From positions 22,891 through 86,890 of the forward strand of contig NZ_JARUXE010000020.1 in the NCBI RefSeq assembly GCF_030433895.1: a DNA stretch of 64,000 bases, read 5' to 3'. A program made the position numbers and the translations under genes. Numbering within the stretch: position 1 is the first letter of the stretch; each line of letters starts with the position of its first letter. The notes beneath the pieces were generated by a model that saw only the letters and a program-made list of their open reading frames with translations, did no database searches and was not told the origin of the DNA. Below are positions 51,449 through 60,778 of the stretch, in pieces. The stretch is from Arthrobacter sp. PsM3. Lineage in GTDB: Bacteria > Actinomycetota > Actinomycetes > Actinomycetales > Micrococcaceae.

Positions 51449-53275
51449 CTATTCGCCGAGAACTTCGAGGGCTCCGAGCCATTCGAGTTCGAGGGCTTCG
51501 CGTTCTACCGAGAGGTCCTTGAGCTTCTTGTTCAGCTCGCCGAGCTTGCCGGCGGCGGAGGCGTCGGCGGCCGCAGCGGTCATCTGGGCGTGGATCTTGT
51601 CCTCCTGCTGCTTGAGCTTGCCCAGCTGCCGGTCGATCCGGTTCTTGGCCTTGCGGGCATCCCGCTTCTCGGCTTCCGAGGGTCCGGTTGTGGGGGCGGA
51701 GCTGCCGCTGGCGGCGATGACCGGGTTGCCGCCGCCGGTGATCGTGGAGCCGGCCAGCGCCGCTTCGCGCAGTTCCAGGTACTGGTCCACGCCGCGCGGC
51801 AGGGCACGGATCTTGCCGTCGCCCAGGAGAGCCATCTGGTGGTCCGTGACGCGCTCGAGCAGGTAGCGGTCGTGGCTGACCACAACGAGGGTGCCCGGCC
51901 AGCCGTCCAAAACGTCCTCGACGGCGGCCAGGGTGTCAGTGTCAAGGTCGTTGGTCGGTTCGTCAAGCATCAGCACGTTCGGCTCCCCCACCAGCAGGCG
52001 CAGGAGCTGCAACCGGCGCCGTTCGCCACCGGAGAGGTCCTTGACCGGGGTCCACTGCTTCTCGTTGGTGAAGCCGAGCTGCTCCACCAGCTGGCCGGCG
52101 GTGAATTCCTTGCCGCCGACGTTGAACGAGCGCTTCTCGCGCTCGATCACTTCGATGACGCGCAGGTCCGAGACGTCGTCGAGTTCCTTGACTTCCTGGG
52201 TCAGGACCGCGGTGACGACCGTCTTGCCGCGCTTCACCGTCCCGGAGGTGGGCTGGATTTCGCCGTTGAGCAGCTTCAGCAGGGTGGTTTTGCCGGCGCC
52301 GTTGACGCCCACGAGGCCCAGCCGTTCACCCGGGGCAAGCCGCAGGGTGATGTTGTCGAAGAGCTTCTGCCCGGGTTCGCCGCCCAGGAAGTCGAGGGAG
52401 ACGTTCTCCAGGTCCAGGACGTCCTTGCCGAGCCGGGCCGTGGCCATTTTGCTCAGCGCCATCGAGTCACGCGGCTCGGGGACGTCGGCGATGAGTTCGT
52501 TGGCTGCCTCGATCCGGAATTTGGGCTTGGCCGTGCGGGCCGGGGCGCCGCGCCGGAGCCAGGCGAGCTCCTTCTTCACGAGCTGCTGGCGCTTGCTTTC
52601 CACCACGGAGGCGGAGCGGTCACGCTCGGCGCGGGCCAGCACGTAGGCGGCGTAGCCGCCGTCGAACGGGTCCATGATGCCGTCGTGGATTTCCCAGGTC
52701 TTGGTACAGACTTCGTCCAGGAACCAGCGGTCGTGGGTGACGACGAGGAAGGCGCCCTGGTTGGGCCGCCAGCGGGTCTTCAGGTGCCGGGACAGCCACG
52801 CGACGCCTTCGACGTCGAGGTGGTTGGTCGGTTCGTCGAGCATGATGACGTCGTGGTCCTCGATCAGCAGCTTGGCGAGCGCCACGCGGCGCTTCTGCCC
52901 GCCGGAGAGTGCGTGCACGTTGGCGTGCCAGTCGACGTCGGACACGAGGCCGCCCATGACTTCGCGGATCTGAGGGTTGCGGGCCCATTCATAGTCGGCC
53001 TGGTCGCCAACGATCGCAGCGCCGACGGTGAGGTCGCCGTCGAGCACGTCGCTCTGGTCCAGGTAGCCGATGTTGACCTCGCTGCGCTTGGTCACCCGGC
53101 CGGAGTCAGGGGTGGCGCGCATGGCCAGCAGCCGCATGAGGGTCGACTTGCCGTCACCGTTGCGGCCCACCATGCCGATCCGGTCGCCCTCTTCAAGGCC
53201 GAGGGTAATGCCGTCGAGGACGGTACGGGTTGCATACGAAACCGTGAGGTTCTCGCCGCCGAGCAGGTGTGCCAC
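51449..53275 (-). CDS. ABC-F family ATP-binding protein
   Basis: 608 residues with two ABC domains and no membrane segment, the soluble ABC-F layout (Uup/EttA-like, ribosome-associated). NBD1: GRNGDGKST, LSGGQKRRVALAKLL, DEPTNHLDVEG, VTHDRWFLDEV. NBD2: GVNGAGKTTLL, LSGGERRRLQLLRLL, DEPTNDLDTDT, SHDRYLLERV. The linker contains the lysine/arginine-rich region; the C-terminal 70 residues form a coiled coil (KNRIDRQLGKLKQQEDKIHA), as in Uup. It follows ispE by 96 bp on the same strand. A role in resistance or translation rescue cannot be decided from sequence. Confidence 0.91.
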   Translation of the reverse strand: MAHLLGGENLTVSYATRTVLDGITLGLEEGDRIGMVGRNGDGKSTLMRLLAMRATPDSGRVTKRSEVNIGYLDQSDVLDGDLTVGAAIVGDQADYEWARNPQIREVMGGLVSDVDWHANVHALSGGQKRRVALAKLLIEDHDVIMLDEPTNHLDVEGVAWLSRHLKTRWRPNQGAFLVVTHDRWFLDEVCTKTWEIHDGIMDPFDGGYAAYVLARAERDRSASVVESKRQQLVKKELAWLRRGAPARTAKPKFRIEAANELIADVPEPRDSMALSKMATARLGKDVLDLENVSLDFLGGEPGQKLFDNITLRLAPGERLGLVGVNGAGKTTLLKLLNGEIQPTSGTVKRGKTVVTAVLTQEVKELDDVSDLRVIEVIEREKRSFNVGGKEFTAGQLVEQLGFTNEKQWTPVKDLSGGERRRLQLLRLLVGEPNVLMLDEPTNDLDTDTLAAVEDVLDGWPGTLVVVSHDRYLLERVTDHQMALLGDGKIRALPRGVDQYLELREAALAGSTITGGGNPVIAASGSSAPTTGPSEAEKRDARKAKNRIDRQLGKLKQQEDKIHAQMTAAAADASAAGKLGELNKKLKDLSVEREALELEWLGALEVLGE

Positions 53276-53371
53276 TGGGAACTGCTTTCCTAGAGAAAAA
53301 TAATGTCGAGCTAATTGGCCAGGCCGGAATGGCCCCGGGCCAAAGACGCCGTGCGGGAGACGACAATCCTA

Positions 53372-54334
53372 TTAAAGGAGCGTATCGGAGATGATGCGCG
53401 CCCCGTGAACCGGGCCGTGCACCGCGATGGCCTCGAGGCCATGGTGCCGGAGGTCTTCGGCCAGTCCCTCCGCCGCCGCCGGGCTGTGGGACAGCAGCGC
53501 GACCGTGGGTCCGGAACCGGAGACGATTCCGGCGATGGCGCCCAGGGATTCTCCGAGTCCGAGGGTGTCCCGGAGGCTGGGCGCCAGCTCAATCGAGGCA
53601 CGCTGGAGATCGTTGACCAGCACCCGGCTCAGGGCATCGGCGTCGCCGCCGCGCAGGGCCTGGAGGATCATCGGGTCCACCGCGGCGGGCTCCTCGACCA
53701 AGGCACCTTCGGCTGCGCGCAGCCGGTCCAGGGTCCGGTAGACCTCCGGGGTGGGCAGGCCGAAGTCCGCGGTCACCAGGACCCAGTCGGTCTGGGCCTT
53801 GACGAGGGCAGGCGAGAGTTCGTCGCCCAGGCCGAGCCCCACAGCCGTTCCGCCGAGCAGGGAGAACGGCACGTCCGCGCCAAGTTCCGCGGCCAGGTGC
53901 GCGAGTTCGTCGCGCGAGAGTCCGCTGTTCCACAGCGCGTCGCAGGCAAGGAGCGTGGCGGCCGCATCCGCCGAGCCGCCGCCCATGCCTCCGGCGACGG
54001 GCACCCGCTTCGTGATTTCGAGATGGACGCCGGTGGAGTGCTCGGAGACGTCGGTCATGATCGCGGCGGCCCTGTAGGCCAGATTGCGCTCATCCAGGGG
54101 GATGTCGACGCCGTCGAGGTCGAGGGTGCTTGCCGGGCTGAGGCTGACCGTTATTTCCCCGGTGTCGGTGCTGGTGGCCGCGACTTCCTCGTAGAGGGAT
54201 ACCGCAAGGTAGACACTGGCCACCGAGTGGTAGCCGTCCGGCCGCAGGGGCCCGACGTCCAGTGAGACGTTTACTTTGCCGGGTGCCTTGACCCGGACAG
54301 TCCTCGCGGCAAAGCGCCCTCTCACTGCGTTCAT
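53372..54334 (-). CDS. ispE: 4-(cytidine 5'-diphospho)-2-C-methyl-D-erythritol kinase
   Basis: Non-mevalonate isoprenoid step: phosphorylates CDP-ME. 320 residues, GHMP kinase fold. The N-terminus has VKAPGKVNVSLDVGPLRPDG, then the glycine-rich ATP loop VPVAGGMGGGSADAAATLL and GADVPFSLLGGTAVGLGLGD; the C-terminal GSGPTVALLS loop is intact. It follows rsmA by 80 bp in the rpf-rsmA-ispE order known from mycobacteria. Confidence 0.95.
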   Translation of the reverse strand: MNAVRGRFAARTVRVKAPGKVNVSLDVGPLRPDGYHSVASVYLAVSLYEEVAATSTDTGEITVSLSPASTLDLDGVDIPLDERNLAYRAAAIMTDVSEHSTGVHLEITKRVPVAGGMGGGSADAAATLLACDALWNSGLSRDELAHLAAELGADVPFSLLGGTAVGLGLGDELSPALVKAQTDWVLVTADFGLPTPEVYRTLDRLRAAEGALVEEPAAVDPMILQALRGGDADALSRVLVNDLQRASIELAPSLRDTLGLGESLGAIAGIVSGSGPTVALLSHSPAAAEGLAEDLRHHGLEAIAVHGPVHGARIISDTLL

Positions 54335-54414
54335 GGCTCCACGCTATGGCATGGCAGGGTCAGGGTCCAAGCACAGCCCCGGTCAGGCGTCAGCTTCCGG
54401 GGCCGCCGCCGGGC

Positions 54415-55338
54415 CTACGGGAGCGGCCGCTCGCGTGCTTCCGCGATCCTGGAAAACGCCGCAATGTCGATCACTTCACCGCGGGCCGTGGGGTCGACGC
54501 CGGCGGCACGCAGGCAGCGTTCGGCCTCCGCGGCGCTGCCGGCCCAGCCGGCCAGCGCCGCGCGGAGCGTCTTGCGGCGCTGGGCGAAGGCGGCATCGAT
54601 CACGGCGAATACCTGTTCCCGGGTGGCCGTGGTGACGGGCGGTTCCCGGCGGGTGAACGCCACGAGGCCGGAGTGGATCTTGGGCGCGGGCCAGAAGACG
54701 TTCATGCCGATCACCCCGGCTTTGCGCATGCTGCTGTACCAGGCCGCTTTGACCGACGGAACGCCGTAGGTCTTGGACCCGGGCCCGGCGGCGAGCCTGT
54801 CGGCCACCTCGTCCTGGACCATGACCAGGCCGTGGCGCAGACTCGGGAAGTGTTGCAGCAGGTGCAGGACCACCGGGACGGCAACGTTGTAGGGAAGATT
54901 CGCCACGAGCGCGGTGGGCTCCACCGGGAGGTCCGTGACCCGCATCGCGTCGGCGAGGACCAGGTGGAAATCCCCGACGGCGTCCGGCCGCCACTCGGCG
55001 ACGGTGGCCGGAAGTTTGCCCGCCAGGACCGGATCGATCTCGACGGCGACGACCGAGCGGGCAGCGTCCAGCAGCCCCAGGGTCAGGGATCCCAGCCCGG
55101 GGCCCACTTCCAGGACCGTCTCGTCCGGGTGGATGTCCGCGGTGGCGACGATCCTTCGGATGGTGTTGCCGTCAATGACGAAGTTCTGTCCGAGGGACTT
55201 GGTGGGACGGACCCCGATTTCCTCGGCCAGCCTGCGGATGTCCGAGGCGCCCATCAGGGGCGCGGGCGCGGTTGCGGGCGCAGTGCCGGGGGCAGGGGCC
55301 GGCGTACTGCCAGGCGCGGAGGGGGTCGGTTCAGTCAC
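54415..55338 (-). CDS. rsmA: 16S rRNA dimethyladenosine transferase
   Basis: Dimethylates the adjacent adenines of the 3' hairpin of 16S rRNA (KsgA). 307 residues including an Ala/Pro-rich 30-residue N-terminus ([20 protein letters not shown]). The SAM motif is [16 protein letters not shown], and the adenine pocket is [17 protein letters not shown] (NLPY). The helical C-terminal domain is present. The start is 181 bp downstream of the rpf stop. Confidence 0.95.
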   Translation of the reverse strand: MTEPTPSAPGSTPAPAPGTAPATAPAPLMGASDIRRLAEEIGVRPTKSLGQNFVIDGNTIRRIVATADIHPDETVLEVGPGLGSLTLGLLDAARSVVAVEIDPVLAGKLPATVAEWRPDAVGDFHLVLADAMRVTDLPVEPTALVANLPYNVAVPVVLHLLQHFPSLRHGLVMVQDEVADRLAAGPGSKTYGVPSVKAAWYSSMRKAGVIGMNVFWPAPKIHSGLVAFTRREPPVTTATREQVFAVIDAAFAQRRKTLRAALAGWAGSAAEAERCLRAAGVDPTARGEVIDIAAFSRIAEARERPLP

Positions 55339-55377
55339 CTAGGTATCCTATCTCGCCGGCCGGCCCGGGCATGGCGA

Positions 55378-55407
55378 AGGCCGGGTCCAAGGAACCGGAC
55401 CCGGCCT
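55378..55407 (-). terminator. Hairpin between rpf and rsmA
   Basis: An 11-bp stem AGGCCGGGTCC (55378-55388) with complement 55397-55407 and an 8-nt loop lies about 115 bp after the rpf stop. There is no T-run, so partial termination or processing is as likely as a true terminator. Confidence 0.5.
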
Positions 55408-55519
55408 GTGCCGGGGGTCCGCCGCTGTGGTCAGCCGCTGCGGATACCCTGTAGTCATTTGTCCGCCGGGCGGAGCCGACAGGCACCCCTGGCCGGAGCC
55501 GGGGCCGGCGCGGCCCGCC

Positions 55520-56674
55520 TTAGCTTGTGGCTGCCCAGCCGCAGCCCCAGGGCTGCAGGCCGCGCTGCGCGTAGATGCGGTTGGCGATGTCGATCTGCTG
55601 TGCTTTGGTGGCCAGGCTGGCGTTCGGGGCGTACGCGCCGCCGCCGGCTCCGAGCCAGGTCCGGATGTCGAACTGCAGTCCGCCGTAGTAGCCGTTGCCG
55701 TTGTTGACGGACCAGTTGCCGGTGGATTCGCACTGCGCGATCTTGTTCCACATGGCTTCGTTCATCATCGACGGGGCTGCGGCGCCGGTGTTGGCGCCGG
55801 CGGCCTCGGGGGCGGGCTTGGGCTTGGTGCCGACGGTGACCTTTTCGGTGACCGGCTGCGTGCTCACCGACTGGGACACCAGCGTGCGGGAGGCTTCGCG
55901 GCCGTCGACGAGGACGAGCTTGAAGCTCTTGTTGAGGGTGCCGGCCACGCCTGGCTGGGTCACCTTCTTCTCGCCCTTGGCCATCCCGGCGTCCTCGGTG
56001 GTGAGGGTATCGAAGGCAACGGCTTCGGTCGCCTCGGCCGTCTGGCTGGCATCCACGCGCGAGACCTTGATCACCATGTCGTTGACGACCGGCGCGTTGC
56101 CGGGCTGCGAGAGCCGGTCGCTGGCGCCCAGCGAGATGCCCGCGTCGGCGAGGACCTGGGAGACGCTGGCGGCCGTCGTCGTGGTCTTGTCGGCTTTGCC
56201 GTCCGCGACGATGCTCACGTTCTTCGGCGTGGAGATCGAAACGAAGGAACCGGAGACCGCGAGCTGCGCGTCCTTCGGGACGGACAGCTCGGAGGAGCTG
56301 GCGACGCCGAGTTCCGTCACGAGGCCTTCGACGGTGGGCGAGGTGGTGTTGATGGTCTTCTCCGCGCCGTCCAGACTGACCTTGACGGCCTTGGCGAGGT
56401 TGACGTTGATGACGGAGCCATCCTGTACATGGGAGTCCGCAGCGGGAGTGACCCTGTCCGAGGACTGGAGTTCAAGGTTTGCGCCCTTGACGACCTGGCC
56501 GACGGTACCGCCGAAGGTCTGGACCGCACTCACTTTGCCGTCAACGTTGAGGGTGACTGTCTTGTTGTTGCCGACGAAGGCGACGAGCCCCAGCACGAGT
56601 GCCACGAGCACGACGAACTGCGTGCCGACTTTGACGACGCTGACTTTGCCATCCGATGTAAAGAACTTGACCAC
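55520..56674 (-). CDS. rpf: Resuscitation-promoting factor (RpfB-like, DUF348-G5-RPF)
   Basis: Secreted or surface peptidoglycan lytic transglycosylase. 384 residues from GTG at 56674 (VKFFTSDGKVS matches the family start; ATG 56698 is an alternative). Order: a hydrophobic anchor (TQFVVLVALVLGLVAFVG), three DUF348 units (residues 35-210, from TVTLNVDGKVSAVQTFGGT), a G5 domain (TLTTEDAGMAKGEKKVTQPG), a Pro/Ala linker, and an RPF domain at the end with the catalytic Glu in IAQCESTGNWSVN and two Cys (AQCES, PWGCGW). It is embedded in tatD-rpf-rsmA-ispE. The long leader upstream suggests RNA-level control. Confidence 0.92.
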   Translation of the reverse strand: MVKFFTSDGKVSVVKVGTQFVVLVALVLGLVAFVGNNKTVTLNVDGKVSAVQTFGGTVGQVVKGANLELQSSDRVTPAADSHVQDGSVINVNLAKAVKVSLDGAEKTINTTSPTVEGLVTELGVASSSELSVPKDAQLAVSGSFVSISTPKNVSIVADGKADKTTTTAASVSQVLADAGISLGASDRLSQPGNAPVVNDMVIKVSRVDASQTAEATEAVAFDTLTTEDAGMAKGEKKVTQPGVAGTLNKSFKLVLVDGREASRTLVSQSVSTQPVTEKVTVGTKPKPAPEAAGANTGAAAPSMMNEAMWNKIAQCESTGNWSVNNGNGYYGGLQFDIRTWLGAGGGAYAPNASLATKAQQIDIANRIYAQRGLQPWGCGWAATS

Positions 56675-56979
56675 GATTGCCCGTATCTCTTGGACCATCC
56701 GGGCACGGGGAAAAGCGCACAGGTTCACCCGCCGCCGACAGCCCTGGGGCGGCACCCCCAGGGTGCATGATGTCAGCGGCAGCTGTGTGCACTGCCACAC
56801 TCACAAACGAGAGCGCGCCCATGGTTCGTTGGCCACGATGCGCGCCCTGCAGGAGTGAAATTATCCGATGGCCTTCCCCGACCCCGGCTAATAGTTGTCC
56901 ACTGTAACCGGAGCGTTATAAAGCAGCCAACAAATTGTGCATACGCGGTATCTATCCGGCGGGGCCGGCTTTCGTCACA
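56675..56979 (-). promoter_or_regulatory. Leader and promoter region of rpf
   Basis: About 305 bp without a supported gene, between rpf and tatD. It holds hairpin CCCTGGGG/CCCCAGGG (56742-56749 with 56756-56763), which overlaps a competing stem GCACCC/GGGTGC, and another possible hairpin CGCGCC/GGCGCG near 56814-56840. TTTATAAC near 56918 on the minus strand is the best -10-like element. Overlapping alternative stems are compatible with an RNA attenuator, but I cannot model the fold. Confidence 0.45.
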
Positions 56980-57867
56980 TCAGTCCCAGGATCCGTATGC
57001 CCGCACCGTATTTCCGGCAATCCGGGAGCACAGTTCCGAGAGCTCCCATCCAGTCAATTCGGCCATCGCCCGGACCGTGTAGGGGACCATATAGCTCGCA
57101 TTGGGACGTCCGCGGTGCGGGTGCGGGGTGAGGAACGGGGCGTCAGTCTCGACGAGGATCCGGTCCGGCTCGGCGATGGCCAGGGCGGCCCGGAGGTTGG
57201 CGGCGTTCTTGAAGGTCAGGGTCCCGGCGAAGGACATGTACCAGCCCTCCGAATTGCAGGTCCGGGCCAGCTCGTCCCCGCCGGAGAAACAGTGGAAGAC
57301 CACCCGCTCGGGGGCGCCTTCCTCACGCAGCACCTGGACGACGTCGTCGTGGGCGTCTCGGTCATGGATCTGCAGCGTCAGCCCGAGGCGTTTGGCGATA
57401 TCGATGTGGCGCCGGAACGAATAGCGCTGATGGGCCAGCCCCTCACCCTCGGTGCGGAAGAAATCCAGGCCGGTCTCGCCGATGGCCCGGATCCGCGGGT
57501 GCGCCGCGAGGGCCTCGATTTCTGCCAGGGCATCCTCCAGTTCGCCGCGGGCGGCGTATTCCGGCGCGTCGTTGGGGTGCAGGGCAACGGCGCCCAGCAG
57601 CCGCGGATCCAGCTCCACCGCCTGCACCGTGAACCTGGACGATTCGAGGTCGCACCCGACCTGCACGGCACCCTGGACCCCGACGGCTGCGGCGGCATCA
57701 AGGGCGTCAGCGATGCTGACGTTCAGGTCGGCGCTGGGGAAATCGAGATGTGTGTGGTTGTCCATGACCGGCACGGGAAGCCGTTCCGGGGCCGGAGGGT
57801 ATCCCTGCCGGCCGGTGCCATCGCTGCCGGGCGCACGGAACGGTACGGGGGTGCGGGGATTGATCAT
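56980..57867 (-). CDS. tatD: TatD-family metal-dependent nuclease
   Basis: 295 residues, about 35 more than usual at the N-terminus. Metal-binding residues of the TIM-barrel hydrolase are seen in VMDNHTHLDFPS (HxH), RAIGETGLDFFRTEG, LQIHDRDAHDDV, VVFHCFSGGDE and DRILVETDAPFLTPHPHRG. Role: 3'-5' exonuclease or deoxyribonuclease in DNA processing, or an unknown hydrolase. It heads the tatD-rpf-rsmA-ispE order and diverges from the moxR operon. Confidence 0.92.
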   Translation of the reverse strand: MINPRTPVPFRAPGSDGTGRQGYPPAPERLPVPVMDNHTHLDFPSADLNVSIADALDAAAAVGVQGAVQVGCDLESSRFTVQAVELDPRLLGAVALHPNDAPEYAARGELEDALAEIEALAAHPRIRAIGETGLDFFRTEGEGLAHQRYSFRRHIDIAKRLGLTLQIHDRDAHDDVVQVLREEGAPERVVFHCFSGGDELARTCNSEGWYMSFAGTLTFKNAANLRAALAIAEPDRILVETDAPFLTPHPHRGRPNASYMVPYTVRAMAELTGWELSELCSRIAGNTVRAYGSWD

Positions 57868-58083
57868 CTGTCCACCTTAACGGCCTTAGCGGCGGCCCCC
57901 TGCCCGGATGAAGCGGGCCCGCACCGGGAGTTAACCCAGACGCGCCATATCCGGGCCCGCGCCACGGCCCAGATTTCCGCGGGAACTCCCTGTCAGGCCC
58001 GGCAGTTGTGTTAGTACTCTGATATAAACACCGGCTGCAGGACAACGGAAGGTCGGGAACCCACGAGGGCTGAAAGGCTACCG

Positions 58084-59250
58084 ATGGACTACCACCGCAT
58101 CTCCCTAGACGAAGCTCTCCCGGAAGGCCAGGGCCGCCGGGAGGACTCCGCCGCGGCCGGGCTTCCGGCTGCACGGCGCCCTGCCCAGCCGCCCGCCGCC
58201 ATGGACGCGGAGGAGTTCCGCTCCGCCAGCGAGCGCATTCTGGGGGCCATCAACACCGTGATTGATGGCAAGGCGGAAGCGGCCAAGCTGGCCCTGACCG
58301 TGCTTTTGGCGCAGGGCCATCTCCTGCTTGAGGACGTCCCGGGGGTCGGCAAGACCCTGCTGGCGAAAACGCTGGCCCGGACCATCGACTGCTCGGTGAG
58401 CCGCATCCAGTTCACCCCTGATTTGCTCCCCTCGGATGTCACCGGCGTGTCCATCTACAACCAGGCGTCGCGGTCCTTCGAGTTCCGGCCCGGGGCGGTG
58501 TTTGCCAACATCGTCATCGGGGACGAAATCAACCGTGCCTCGGCCAAGACGCAGTCAGCCCTGCTGGAATGCATGGAGGAACACCAGGTCACCGTGGACG
58601 GCAAATCCTACAAGCTCGACGAGCCCTTCATGGTGGTGGCCACGCAGAACCCCATCGAAATGGAGGGGACGTACCCGCTCCCGGAGGCGCAGCGGGACCG
58701 TTTCATGGCCCGGATCTCCATGGGCTACCCGGACAAGGACGCCGAGATGGAGATGCTGGAGACACACCAGTCGACGTCGCCGCTGACCAGAGTCACGGCC
58801 GTCGTCACCGCCGGCGAGGTCGCCTCCATGATCGCCACAGTGCGGCAGGTGTACGTTTCCCAGTCGGTCAAGGAATACACCGTGTCCCTGGGGCGCGCCA
58901 CGCGGGAAAACGGGATGCTCCGGCTCGGCGCCAGTCCCCGGTCCATGCTCCAGCTGCTGCGCGCGGCCAAAGCCACCGCGGCCCTGGCGGGCCGGGACTT
59001 CGTGCTGCCGGATGACGTCGTCAGCGTGGCCGAATCCGTTCTGGCGCACCGGATCATCCTGGACCGCAAGGCCGCGAGCATGGGCGAGACCGCCCAGAGC
59101 GTGGTTCGAGCCATCCTGGCGAAGATCCCGGTCAGCCCGGAAATGGCTTCGGCATCCGCATCGGGCGGCGGCCGTGGCGCCCGTGGCGCCCGTGACCGGG
59201 CTGCCGGCGCGGCGGCCGCTCCGGCTGCCACCTTGCCGAATCGCCGCTAG
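58084..59250 (+). CDS. MoxR-family AAA ATPase
   Basis: 388 residues. Walker A GVGKTLLAKTLARTID, Walker B and sensor region IGDEINRASAKTQSALLECM, motif ATQNPIEMEGTYPLPEAQRD, the C-terminal lid (LRLGASPRSMLQLLRAAKAT). An acidic N-terminus of about 40 residues and an Ala/Arg-rich tail flank the domain. MoxR proteins act as chaperones for protein or metal-centre maturation. GAAAGGCTACCG precedes the ATG. It forms an operon with the DUF58 and transglutaminase-like genes (gaps 13 bp and -4 bp), the common MoxR-DUF58-TgpA set. Confidence 0.93.
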   Translation: MDYHRISLDEALPEGQGRREDSAAAGLPAARRPAQPPAAMDAEEFRSASERILGAINTVIDGKAEAAKLALTVLLAQGHLLLEDVPGVGKTLLAKTLARTIDCSVSRIQFTPDLLPSDVTGVSIYNQASRSFEFRPGAVFANIVIGDEINRASAKTQSALLECMEEHQVTVDGKSYKLDEPFMVVATQNPIEMEGTYPLPEAQRDRFMARISMGYPDKDAEMEMLETHQSTSPLTRVTAVVTAGEVASMIATVRQVYVSQSVKEYTVSLGRATRENGMLRLGASPRSMLQLLRAAKATAALAGRDFVLPDDVVSVAESVLAHRIILDRKAASMGETAQSVVRAILAKIPVSPEMASASASGGGRGARGARDRAAGAAAAPAATLPNRR

Positions 59251-59263
59251 AGGTGGCCCGGCC

Positions 59264-60778
59264 ATGGCGCTGATTGCCCGGTTCCCGACCCAGATCTTCA
59301 CCAGCCGCGGCTGGGGGCTGCTGGGCGCGGGAGCGGCCTTCCTGCTGGCGGCCCAGGTGATGGGGCGCCGGGACCTGTTGGCACTGGCCATCCTGCTGCT
59401 TGTCCTGCCGCTGCTCTCGCTGGCCGGGACCCGCGTGCTGAAGCCGAATTTCCGGGTCTACCGGGAGTTCAGCCCCGCCAGCGTCGAAACGGCGGCCACG
59501 ACGACGGTCCGGTTGGCCGTCGCCCGGACCGGAGGCGGCGCCGGCCATGCGCTCATGGAGGAACGCCTGCCTGCGCGCTTCGGGGAATCCCCGGTGTTCC
59601 GGTTCCCGGCGCGCTCGTCCGCCGGCGGGACCAGCCGGTACGAATATCATTTGCGCTCCAGTAAACGCGGCCAGTTCCTGATCGGTCCGGTCACCGCCGA
59701 GTTCAGCGACCCGTTCGGGTTGTCCCTGCACCGCCACGCCATCGACGACGGCGACGTCCTCACCGTAACGCCCGCCGCGCTCGAGCTTCCGGTCACCGGG
59801 CTGGCCGGCGCCCGGGGGCACGACGGCGTCACCGCCACCCGCATCCGGGCCAACCCAAGCGACGACGACGTCATGACCCGGGAATACCGGCACGGCGACC
59901 CGATGCGCCGCGTGCACTGGGCGGCGACAGCCCGGCACGGGGAGCTGATGGTGCGCCAGGAGGAGTCCGTCACCACGCCGGAGGCGACCATCATCCTGGA
60001 CCAGCGGTTTACCGCCTTCAGCCGCGGCGCCTTCGCTGCCGGCTCGAATGCGTTCACCATCCACCATCCTTTGGGCGGCAGCCCGCGCGGGACGGATAAC
60101 CGCCGAAGCGGCCAGCGCGGCGCCCCGGGCCCGGACGGGCACGAGCCCCTGACCAGCGAGGCCTTCGAGTGGGCCGTGACGGCCGCAATGTCCATCGGCG
60201 CGCACCTCGCCGAGCGCAACTACGCACTGCGTTTCCTCGACACCGCCGGCGAGCCCGCGTTCCGGCATTCACCTTCGGCCCCTGAGCCGGAAGCTGAGGA
60301 GTACGTCGGCGCGGCCGGGCTGCAGTCCGTCGCCGAGAGCCTGGCGGCGATCCAGCTCACCGGGTCCCACCACAGCCGCAAGGACCCGAAGGAGCCGGTT
60401 TCGCCCCGGCCCCCGGGCCGCCGACCCGCGGGCGGCGAGACCGGCCCGCAGCCTTTCGATGACCGGCTCCTGGACCGGCTGTCCGCCCACCGGATGCGGG
60501 GACCCGTACTGGCGATCCTCGGCAGCCTCACGCCGGCCGAGGCCCGGTCGCTGGCCCCGGCGGCCGGTTTTGCGGCCAATGCCTTCGCCCTGGTCATCAC
60601 GGAGCGGGTCCGGGAATCCGACGATGCGCTCGAGGCGCTCCGGCTTGGCGGCTGGCGGGCCGTGGCAGTTTCCCCGTCGACACCGCTGAGCGCCGCGTGG
60701 ACGGCCTTCGATGAGGGCGGGACCGCGCCGCTGGCAGCCGCAGCCGACGTGCGTCGCGGAACGGGGGTCCGGCGATGA
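59264..60778 (+). CDS. DUF58 domain protein
   Basis: 504 residues. Two N-terminal helices (GWGLLGAGAAFLLAAQVM; LLALAILLLVLPLLSLAG) anchor it, followed by a beta-rich region and the DUF58 signature REYRHGDPMRRVHWAATARH. A VWA-like metal site is expected in the second half (TIILDQRF near 243). A long hydrophilic insert with Gly/Pro/Arg repeats (LGGSPRGTDNRRSGQRGAPG) interrupts it. AGGTGG precedes the ATG. It always travels with moxR; the molecular role is not established. Confidence 0.9.
   Translation: MALIARFPTQIFTSRGWGLLGAGAAFLLAAQVMGRRDLLALAILLLVLPLLSLAGTRVLKPNFRVYREFSPASVETAATTTVRLAVARTGGGAGHALMEERLPARFGESPVFRFPARSSAGGTSRYEYHLRSSKRGQFLIGPVTAEFSDPFGLSLHRHAIDDGDVLTVTPAALELPVTGLAGARGHDGVTATRIRANPSDDDVMTREYRHGDPMRRVHWAATARHGELMVRQEESVTTPEATIILDQRFTAFSRGAFAAGSNAFTIHHPLGGSPRGTDNRRSGQRGAPGPDGHEPLTSEAFEWAVTAAMSIGAHLAERNYALRFLDTAGEPAFRHSPSAPEPEAEEYVGAAGLQSVAESLAAIQLTGSHHSRKDPKEPVSPRPPGRRPAGGETGPQPFDDRLLDRLSAHRMRGPVLAILGSLTPAEARSLAPAAGFAANAFALVITERVRESDDALEALRLGGWRAVAVSPSTPLSAAWTAFDEGGTAPLAAAADVRRGTGVRR

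Noticed and set aside
56675..56979. Cyclic di-AMP (ydaO-type) riboswitch before rpf
   Set aside because: Such elements precede some actinobacterial rpf genes, but I cannot find the conserved core sequence with confidence; only generic hairpins are supported.
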